Below, piece by piece: positions 50,216-59,365 of a stretch of 64,000 bases of DNA (position 1 is the stretch's first letter; each line of letters opens with the position of its first letter). The position numbers and the translations under genes are program-made. Where the stretch lies: contig CALZFC010000005.1 of NCBI GenBank assembly GCA_945643635.1, forward strand, positions 10,627,501-10,691,500, given 5' to 3'. The stretch is from Allodiplogaster sudhausi. Lineage: Eukaryota; Nematoda; Chromadorea; Rhabditida; Diplogasteridae. The notes under the pieces are model-generated. The model worked only from the letters and a program-made list of their open reading frames with translations, was not told the DNA's origin and ran no database searches.

Positions 50216-50457
50216 TGAGAAACTGATTGTGAGAGAGAAAGAGACATTTACCGAGAGGCAACTTTCGCGGCAGATCGACGGAAATTCCATAAGTTCAACA
50301 TGCATGTGGCTGGAAAAATTACAACTAAATGTTTTTACAAAACTGTCCCTTTTACGAATAAGAACTTTCGATCGAACATTCCGGTCAATATCTGCCTGAG
50401 AACGCAGGGCAAAATATGGTAGGAAAATTTGAGAAGCCAGGAGAACTTACTAGGTTA

Positions 50458-50891
50458 CCGTATTTTCTCTATTAGTGCCCCTCCCTCTATTAAAACCCCC
50501 TCTAATAGTGCCCCCCTCTCGCGAGGGTATTGAAAAATAGTACCCCTCCCTCTAATAGAACCCCCCCCCCCTCCAATAGGGCCCCCCTATTAGTCTAATA
50601 CCTCGGCTCGATATGTACCTCGAATGGATTCTGGAGGCTCTTCCCAATGAATTAATTACAAATTCATTCAAACTTTACAGTAAAATGGATCTTCCGGTGA
50701 TGATTCAATTGAAGAAGAGCTACAAATCTCTTTTGTTAGGAATAAATAGTTGTTTACAAACTTTTAGCCAATCACATTGAAAAATAGAACCCCTCCCTCT
50801 AATAGAACCCCCCCCCCCCTCTAATAGTGCCCCCCTCTCGCAAAGGGGATTGAAAAATAGTGCCCCCGGGGCACTAATAGAGAAAATACGG
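50458..50891. mobile_element. 434-bp MITE with 24-bp inverted ends
   Basis: Ends are CCGTATTTTCTCTATTAGTG followed by CCCC, perfectly inverted (24 bp), with TA on both outer sides (50456-50457, 50892-50893). Both subterminal zones are pyrimidine-rich, with repeats of the type CCCTCTAATAGAACCCCCC and TTGAAAAATAGTRCCCC. No coding capacity. TA flanks point to a Tc1/mariner-type transposase. Confidence 0.85.
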
Positions 50892-50933
50892 TACATTACA
50901 TTAGCTATGAGAGTGAAACCAAATATTCAAGAC

Positions 50934-51044
50934 TCATTAAGGTTGCGAAACTGCGGATTCGTCGAGGCGCTCTGCAAGGACGAATTGCCGGAGAAGGAGG
51001 AAGAGATGGAGAAGGAGGAGATTAAAGACGGAGAACAGGCATGT
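50934..51044 (+). pseudogene. Stray copy of EAAT C-terminal exon
   Basis: Encodes [20 protein letters not shown] and EEIKDGEQ, nearly the same as the last recognised glutamate transporter exon at 59366-59515 ([28 protein letters not shown]). It is on the opposite strand and 8.4 kb away. Only the second half of the exon is present. Where the parent has CAG/GTACGT, the copy has CAG followed by GCATGT. Confidence 0.85.
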
Positions 51045-51571
51045 AAAGGATTAGGTATACTATTTACCAATTTTCAATATCTTTTTCATATAATATGTAA
51101 TATTGATGATTTATTACGGGGATTTTTATCTTGATCTTTTAATCTAATTATGGGGAGACTTTCATGCACACATTATAAATAAAAACGTTACTATCAGTTT
51201 ACTTTATGGCATCTCTATTGACATTTTTTTCACTCCTTTATTCATTTCTAACTGAATGGAACGGAAATACTGCTGCTAATTCATGAGCTTAGATTGTTGA
51301 CACGACCACTTGTGAGCCGTTATGTAAGCAGGAGAGCGACGTGATGCTATGTATGTACATACCAGGGGATATATCGAAATTCGGAATTCCGACCATTTTC
51401 TCTTCCGAATTCATATTTTCGAATTCACTGATGAAAGGCAAAAGTAAGCAACTGACGTTATTTGGGTTTCAGCCACTGAATTTTCCTGCTTTACTATATG
51501 CTTTACTCAGGGTACCCTAATTCCTGCTCCGTGCTTTGATCTGTACGTCAAATTCTTTCCAAATCGAGTCG

Positions 51572-51650
51572 ATAAAAATGACCGTGTATCTATGAGCCCT
51601 GGGGGCCGAGATGTTCGCCCCAGGGCTCATAGATACACGGTAATTTTTAG
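51572..51650. repeat. Perfect 24-bp hairpin
   Basis: ACCGTGTATCTATGAGCCCT plus GGGG at 51581-51604 is perfectly inverted at 51618-51641, around a 13-base loop. With one mismatch the pairing extends to about 51572 and 51650. No coding sequence or flanking duplication. Confidence 0.9.
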
Positions 51651-51883
51651 TGTTCGGAGATCGAGCTTGAGAGTGTGGCAGCTGACATTATTTTACAAGG
51701 AAAATGTCGGAATCTTTTGCTGAAACTGGTGCTCCTTTTCATGGGCGAGAGAAACAATGCAAAACTAAGAGGACAAAAGTGAATAAAAATCAAAGATATA
51801 AAGAAATTTAAAAGTTCAATTGATTTCGAAATAAACTTTCGTCTCTAGCACGATTCATCTCATTTCGCTCTCCTCCACCCGCC

Positions 51884-53249
51884 ATGACCGGCTGCCTCAG
51901 CAGTCTGCCGGCGCAGTGCGAGAAGGGAGCCATCGGCTTCTGCTGGCAGCAAGACGCCGCGTCCGGCGCCACCTTCCGCACCATTCGCGCGCTTGGCGCC
52001 GGTGACTTTGGCCAGCTTAGGCAGTAAGGCCACTTTAATCACTTTTGCTAATTATAATAGTGTTATTATGGGTTAAAAAATCTTTAAAAACATATTTCAT
52101 AAAAATATAGAAAAAAAATTGTTAATGAATATGTATAAATTTCATTCAGACTTGGCGCACGCGCCATGCCAATCAAATACGGTGACGACTTTTGGCGCCT
52201 CTTGCTCAATCTGACGCCGGACGGCCGTCAGAAGGCGCCCGACGATGATTGGAAGGTGGGCGTGGCCTAAGGAGCTGGACGGGTGGGCGTGGCTTAATGA
52301 GTCGGATGGGTGGACGTGGCTTAAGAAGTTGGACGGATGGGTATGATGTCCGAAGATTCGTCATTGATTATAATGCTGATCACTGTGGCGATCAGAGGCT
52401 GTTGTAATTTTTCTATGCAATCTGAGCGACGTGTTAGATTCATAATTTCATGCGCAAGATCTCGTTTCATTATAAAATAAAGGACAAATAAATTTATCGA
52501 GTTCAAAAGGCGCTAAATTCAAACCTTTATTTTTCTATCTGCAGTATCTGACACTCGGTTGCCTCGACGAGGACGGCCGCCTAGTCGGCGCCGTCGCCAT
52601 CCAGCTCGCGGTCGAGCGTGCGCTCTCGACCGCCTACATGCGCGGTGTCGAGCGACACATCTTAGAGCGGCACGATACGGTAGGGGGCGGGACAAGAGTG
52701 AGGATGATCGTGGCGGGACCCATAAAAAATTTGAAATGGAATTCGTAACTGAATTTGGGAAGCATAACATCAGGAAACATCGAAGGGCACGAAATTCAAA
52801 TTCTCTTTCGTACCCCGGCTCTTAAGGTCTGCTACATTGCGTGTCTCTTCGTCGCGCCTGAGCATCGCCGTGCCGGCGTCGCGACCTCTTTGCTGACGCA
52901 TGCGCTCGCACGACTGCAAGGACGTGAGGCGTCGCATGTCGCGTTGCGGTCGCCTCTCTCTTCCTCTGCGTCTCTGCCGCTCTCCACTCTCTCAACTCCG
53001 TGTCCTCCCTCGTCATCTCTCGTCTATCTGCATGTCCTTGAGACGAACGCGCCAGCCGTGGAGCTCTATCACAAGCACGCCTTCTCGCTCGTCGGTGTTC
53101 ATCCCGGGTGAGAGCGCGAATTTTAAATTCGGATTTTTTTTTTCGATAAAAGGTTGTAGATCTGAAATAAAAAAAATTCCTTGAGATACTACGGAGCTAG
53201 CACACCTGACGGCCCGAACGACGCGCTCGTGTTCGCGCGATACATTTAG
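51884..53249 (+). CDS. N-alpha-acetyltransferase 60-like (NAA60)
   Basis: GNAT-fold enzyme that acetylates N-termini of membrane proteins at the Golgi. Five exons with canonical GT-AG sites join in phase: 51884-52023, 52150-52255, 52545-52679, 52827-53107 and 53186-53249, giving 241 residues, close to human NAA60 (242). Seen: KYGDDFWRLLLN (family KYPDSWY), AVAIQLAVE, YIACLFVAPEHRRAGVATSL (acetyl-CoA loop, RRAGVA for RxxGxG/A), VYLHVLETNAPAVELYHKHA (family YLHVLTTNNTAINFYE), and the C-terminal YYGASTPDGPNDALVFARYI. A low-complexity Ser/Leu/Pro insert lies between the acetyl-CoA motif and the YLHV strand. The human C-terminal membrane-binding tail is not present. The start is the first in-frame ATG. 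Confidence 0.92.
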
Positions 53250-53315
53250 CAGCATCTAGTTCATTACTCTACCCTCCACTCCATTCCCCCCAATTTCACT
53301 GTAAATGATGGCATG

Positions 53316-53321
53316 AATAAA
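53316..53321 (+). terminator. Poly(A) signal AATAAA
   Basis: AATAAA about 67 bp after the stop of the NAA60-like gene. Confidence 0.6.
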
Positions 53322-53454
53322 CTCGCATAAATGATGGCCAAATATAAAAGAATTTATAGGATGATAAAAAGTGATTTGCCATGTTGAAAGGCGTTTTATA
53401 CTGTTTGTTTGTTCACTACTGAATCACAAGGAAAAATAAAAAAATACATTTATT

Positions 53455-53590
53455 CGTAATTTCACTCGTAATTAAATAAATTGTAGTTCTAACAATAAAC
53501 ATTCATGTCTTGAAAATCAATAAATTTACTCGGTGCCGTCGGCGACGATTTATGTATTTGATGCGAAACTACTAGAGACGCGAACATTGA
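53455..53590. repeat. Dispersed repeat, copy 1
   Basis: Shares TCGTAATTTCAC, GTAGTTCTAA.AATAA, ATCAATAAATTTACTCG, GCCGTCGGCG and TGTATTTGATGCGAAA, in the same order, with 58917-59045. No coding content. Confidence 0.75.
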
Positions 53591-53883
53591 AATGGAGAGG
53601 AATGGCAATCGGGCTTATCTCAAATGTTGTCATGACCATCTCGAGGGTGCATAAATGTGCATCACAGAGTGGCAACACTCGCTGTTAAAATTTTCTAGAC
53701 AAACAATCGCATGTGAAACAATTAATGGCATGTGGAGTGCCAATGACGTTATTTATGTTTGTGTGTGAGCACTGAACAGTCTGAGTTTCAAAAAGTTAAC
53801 ATAGAGGAAACGTCACATTCGAATAAATACTATATTAATGTTTTTATTTATTGAAAATACCAATTAAATAATACCTTTTCCAG

Positions 53884-53992
53884 CTACTCCACGAGTCCGT
53901 CGGTCGCTCACCGCAGCAAGTTCTTCTGTGCCAAAAGTACAAGGACAGTGACATTCGATTCCGGCAGCTAATCTTCTCCTCGCTTAATGGGC
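53884..53992 (+). other. Possible orphan exon
   Basis: After TTTTCCAG, the plus strand reads LLHESVGRSPQQVLLCQKYK and DSDIRFRQLIF. It looks coding, but has no recognised family or linked exon. Confidence 0.3.
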
Positions 53993-54553
53993 TGGTGATG
54001 TGGAGAGAGAAAGAGGGAGCGAGAGAGACATAGAGAGAAAGAGAAAGTTGCCTCGACGAAGTCTTCTAAAATGTTAGTACCATTTACCTCTTACCTCCTT
54101 TCTTCTTTCCGTATAGTCCGCTTTCAATCATATTCTTCTTTTTTCTTCCTCCATTTTCTATCTTTACACAGGGACTTCGCTCACCGTCATCTTTTTCTCA
54201 TCAGATTGGACAATTTACTGCCTTTTCTCTGAGGAAATACATAGGTTCATCGTGCGTGTTCTGATAAAACATTTTTCCCGCACAACTGTAATCCGGACAG
54301 AGTTAATAGTAAACGAATTCATTAAAATTCTTCACATACATATAGATAATTCTCCAAAAATGATTATTTCTATTCAGATTTATATAATTTATGGGAATAT
54401 TTCGGTTTCAACAGTGATTCAAAACGAACTGTTTACTTGCTTTTAAAAAAGCCACGAAGAGAGTGGAGTAGATAATGAAGGAGTAGCCAATGGGAGGGGG
54501 AATGATGCGTTGATGGAGGGCTAGGGAAATGGTTCTTGAGAGGCGAGAGGATC

Positions 54554-57360
54554 TTAAATACGCGGGTCGCGCAGCTCGCTGCTGCTGTACACGGACGGCT
54601 TCGGCAGCAGCTGCTGCTCCGCCGAAGCGTAGGGGGAGGAGCTCTGGGAAAGGTTCAACTGTTATTAAAAGAAAATATATTTATTATGATTAAAATGACA
54701 CATATTTATGCAATTAATACTATAGATTTTGCTCGCCTTGAGGCTGACGGAGACGCTGCTGAGCGAGTCCGTCGACACAGCTGCAAAAAAAAAATCATCA
54801 TAAAACCTATTAATGTTAAGGTTAAGGCAAACAAACAGGGCGAGGCCGTACGGTTTCCATGGCCATGCGAAGGGCCCTTCTCGCTCTTCTGGCTCTTCTC
54901 TTGACCGAGCGTCCACTTCTTCGACTTGACCGAGCGGTCACTCTGAAAATGTATACGGAATGAATGTTGGATGAACTATTCATTCAAACTGACCTTGGAA
55001 CAGGCGACCGCGTGCTGCGCCCACAGCTTCGTCTCCGTCGTCGTGGGACGCGCGATCAGCAGCGAGCACTTGTATGTGCTCTGCAATTACATATGAATAT
55101 ATGTACATACTTATTTATTACCATTAAATTTACATACCTATGTATGTACATATGTACATATTTTATTTGGCCAATGAATTCTAAATGAGCGATCATTCTG
55201 TAATTCAGTCCCATGCCGACCCTGAGAGAGCGGATGATGAGGTCGCGGCAGACGTCCTTGTCAGTGACGAGATGGCCGTTGACATCGACGATGACGTCGA
55301 GTCTCTGAATGGAAAAGAGATTCTCTCTGAGCTGCGTATTGGCTACCTTGAGTGCCTGGGCGGAGAGGGTACCAGCCTCGGTGCGCGCCACCAGGACGCG
55401 GTTCTGGAAGGCATTCTTGATGCTGAGGCCCACCTTGGGTCCGTTGGGCTTCCACTCCAGCGACGTCAGCTGGAATTATTGCGAGATTAACGGGTGCGAA
55501 AACTTGCCAATGATGAAAGACTATCTCATAAATGAGAGATCGGTTCGCTTCTGCAGCTGACCAGGTACTCGTAGCCATCGCGGCGCTCGACATTGCGCTC
55601 GCGCTCCGGCGGAAGTGGCACTTGGCTCTGCACTTCCACAGCCTTCGCGACGTCGCGGCGGATTGTCAGCCTGAATGATAATTTATCACTCTACTTCTCT
55701 GTCGTCCTTTGTTCTCTCAATCATTATTGAAAATGAATCCCAACGCTGCAACGGGCGAAGCGAAGCGGAGAAGCTCGTAAAAGTGGTCTCGGCCGAGGAC
55801 CTTGATGTCGTTCACCTTCAGCACCTGGTCGCCGATCTGGAAAGAGAGAGAGAGAGAGAGAGATAGGAGGGAGAGATAGAGGAAAAGGTGGCGGACAACA
55901 TACGGAGAGAAAGAAAGTGAAATTATCGTTCTGACACATCGTAATTTTGTTTAAGGAACCATTTTCAACTCGAATGAACGAATAGTTGTACTGAAAAGAG
56001 CATAGCCACGACTCTCTACAGACCTCGAGCTTCCCCTCCGAAATGGTTCCGGCCTGGATGAGCACGATGACCATCTTGTCATCTTGCACGGCGCCAAGAA
56101 TCTCGTACTCCTCCATCGGAATCTCCAGAACGAGTTCCTGCAGAGAGAGAGAGAGATAGAGAGGGGAAGGGAAGAGAAGAAAGCAGAGAAATTACGATAT
56201 GAAGAGTGTACATGGAGAGGATCCGAGAAAGGGTGAGAGAGAGAGAGAGTGAGAGAGTGAGAGAGTGAGAGAGTGACGAGAAAACTGACGCGAGGACCAG
56301 CCATTGTCGCCCGTTCGATGGCGGGTGAGGAAGAGCGCTCAGCCTGGTTCTGGCTGGCCGGTGGGGGCAGCTGGTGCTGCGAGTCCGTGGCGTGCGGCGA
56401 AGTCGAACAGGCATACTATTTTAGAAAACATTTATTTTCAATTTTTTAAAAAATTAGTCTTTCATTTTTTTTACAACCTGCTGAAGAGGCTGCTGCTGCG
56501 CAGAATAGTGGACCTGAGCTGGCGGCTCCTGGTGCTGCTGAATTTGAGAATATTTACACTTGTATGTTTTCATGTTTATAGATTTTTTTACTCGAATCTT
56601 AATCTTTTGCTATAAAGAAATTCCATAAGGATCTTCTGATATTCAATTCTTCATCGCTGTTTTAACCTGATGAAGCGGATGGACGCATGTGTTGCTTGCC
56701 GGTGCCGGAAAGCAGAGTCCATGCCCCTGCTGCTGCGGAATATTGGCGCCCTGCAATAAAGTTTAGTTGGTCTAAGGATCTTCCGAGAATGACAGCAAAT
56801 GCCCTGTTGACTGGTTACGGTATCTCTTTTTCTCGCGGGACCTGCTGGCAGATGTTGGCCCCGAATGGTGGCTGGCGGGGCTGTTGCTGGTGGTAGATGA
56901 CAAGTCCGTAGACCTGAATTTACTCCGAGTAGACAGGAGCAGCAACTAGAATTGCAAAGAGGTCAAACGACTCATCCCTTACCTATAGATCGAGAACAAT
57001 TTAAGTAAAATATTGCTCATTTTTGATGAGAGATCGCAAGGCAATTCGTGCTTTCTTATGTTCCCATCAGCGGGATATTCTGACAAACTGATGGACTAAA
57101 AACAAACTCTGCTGAGGCTGAGCCTGAGGGACTCCCTGCTGGTACCCCTGGCCCTGCTGGAGATTGTAGGCGGCGGAAGGGTACTGGTACCCCTGGCCAG
57201 GCTGGAGGTCGTAGGTGGGTGCCTGGTACTGGTACCCCTGACCCTGCTGGGCCTGAGCAGAGACTCCCTTCTGGTAACCCTGAACCTGCTCGAGGTTGTA
57301 GGCGGGTGCCTGGTACTGGTTAAACAGATATCCGTGATTTTGACAAGTACTCATGTACTC
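54554..57360 (-). CDS. Two-PDZ protein with Gln/Tyr-rich N-terminus
   Basis: Scaffold protein with two PDZ domains; likely intracellular. N-terminal part (about 57060-57320) is a tandem repeat built on YNLQQGQGYQ and YQYQAP. More Gln/Pro-rich pieces follow near 56300-56900. PDZ1 is encoded at 56010-56140 (LEIPMEEYEILGAVQDDKMV) and about 55730-55845 (IGDQVLKVNDIKVLGRDHFY). PDZ2 is at 55347-55469 (KVGLSIKNAFQNRVLVARTE) and about 55219-55304 (RLDVIVDVNGHLVTDKDVCR). The C-terminal tail uses 54994-55080, 54853-54941, 54737-54780 and 54554-54658, ending SSSELRDPRI. The intron splitting PDZ2 is only 42 bp (55305-55346). The last intron starts GC (AAG/GCGAGC), and phases agree. PDZ sequence resembles nematode two-PDZ proteins. 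N-terminal exons are uncertain. Confidence 0.78.
55842..56280. repeat. (GA)n tracts in PDZ gene introns
   Basis: Tracts at about 55842-55880 and 56140-56280 touch the acceptor sides of the two PDZ1 exons. On the gene's strand they are CT tracts before AG. Confidence 0.85.
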
Positions 57361-57409
57361 CAGTTCAATTTTCAAGATAATGACCTCAAAGTTCTCATAT
57401 CCTTTCATT

Positions 57410-59340
57410 TTTGCACGAATTCTTTACTCTTCAAATTTGATCTTTGGTTGAAATACACGATTTCTTAAAGTTTTATCGATAATGAAAAACTTCAGCATAG
57501 AAATATGTACATATTAAAATTGCAAAAAAATTAAATTAAATAGTTGCGATTTTTGAAACAAAATTTTTGAGATTCCACGTAGAAACAAAGTGCAGGCATT
57601 TGCAAAAGTTTCAGAGCAAAAATTGCCTGCATTCTTCCTCTTCAGCCTCGTCGAATGTGGTCGTCTGATATCTCTTTATCTTTTCTGCTTTTTTAAATAT
57701 CGCTGTTCAAATCTCGTTGTAATTAATTACATGAATGTGTAAAATAAAGATAATAAAGAATGTGAATTGTACATTTTATTGAATTTTATTCGATAAAAAA
57801 CTACATTTTTAACAATAAAAATGAATTTTAAATAGTAAGATGTAAACAAACTCGTTACGAAAGATGTAAAATCGAATTGAAAATATAAAATAAGCCTAGA
57901 ACATGCAGCCTTTTAAATAGAAAGCATTCATATCAAAATGGCCCCATTTGAGGACACAAATAAAAAAAATGTCCTCATTTGGGCCCCGACGATTACGTAC
58001 CGGCTAGTAAACTTCTAGCCAAAAGATCAAAGGATTTGGCTGCCTCTCCCTATTGAAAAGGCGATGACTACCGAGCGACGTATTCATCAGCTCAAAGTTA
58101 CTGTAGATATCTTTTTTCCGAATTGAACGGTGATTGTCGTAATAAGAAAAAGTCGCTTGTTTAGAAAATTTTCATGTTATTTCCCCGTTACCTTCCGTGT
58201 TGTTCTTTGTTTTTACAACCAGAACTGCATACAGGAACTCCAGTTTTTCGCATGATTAAGTTAAAAGCAAGGATTTCGTGACTTTGGAACGTGAAACAAA
58301 TTACATTCTCTCAGCACTGTTCACAGAAACGACGCAGGGAACTTCTAATGTTGTTAATTTTATGAATTTTTTTGACAGAAAAAATGAGTTCATCTGCATT
58401 TGTCCCTGTGAACTTTAAGTTTTGCAAATATATGGAGAAATCGTAAAGTTGGTATTAGATTAGTTAAATATTAGATTTGCACAAGAAAACTTATTGGAAA
58501 ACTTTTTTCGTAAGCACTCTAATGAATCTTACATTTCGACCGAATCTAATTTTATGTGTGAGTAATCCGTAAAAAATCAAATGCCAAATAAACTTTGAGG
58601 GCAATCGTTTGAACACTGAAAGTGGAAGTCGTGAGTACTTTTTAAAATCGCGAAAGAAAGTGAAAGAATCGGATTAAAAGTGGTAGGGCAAAAGCGAAAT
58701 TTGAATGGAAAGTTTTCAATGTTATGACAAGCTTATAATCAAAAGAATTGGGATCGAAAATTTGGAAATACAAGACTATTCGCAAATATAAGATTTGTAC
58801 CTGATATTCAAGAAGACTGCTTATCGTAAACTTTTTCGTATGTGCTTGAATGAATCCTGTGTTTCAAACGAATGGAACTGTAAGTGTAAATAATCTATGC
58901 AAATATGAAACTTTACTCGTAATTTCACGTGTAGTTACATCAATCGTAGTTCTAAGAATAAGCGGCTTCTTAAACATTCATTTCTTAAACATCAATAAAT
59001 TTACTCGCTGCCGTCGGCGGCGATGGATGTATTTGATGCGAAAAGCGACTTCCGTTGACGCCCGAGGATTCGATCTAAAGCTGGGATATTTCCGTTCCAG
59101 TCTTTTAGAAATTAAAAAAGGAAAAAAAGATATCAATAGAAAATAAAAACTTACCATACATTTTTACTCATATTTACTTATGGCATCGGAGTGTGAAAAT
59201 AGGTAATAAATATGCCATAAAGTGAACTGGCGGTAACGTTTTATTTATAATATGAGCATGAAAGTCTCCGGTAGTTAGATTTATAGATAAAGATTGTAAT
59301 GTTCGAAATAGATCATCAATAATACATATTATATAAAACA
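57410..59340. other. Intergenic, AT-rich, no gene seen
   Basis: AT-rich with few open frames. It probably holds the PDZ gene promoter and perhaps the unfound last exon and 3' UTR of the glutamate transporter. It contains repeat copy 2 at 58917-59045. Confidence 0.5.
58917..59045. repeat. Dispersed repeat, copy 2
   Basis: Direct-orientation partner of 53455-53590, with small indels. Both contain GCCGTCGGCG within AT-rich sequence. Confidence 0.75.
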
Positions 59341-59365
59341 GATTGTGGTAATTGATCTACCTAAT

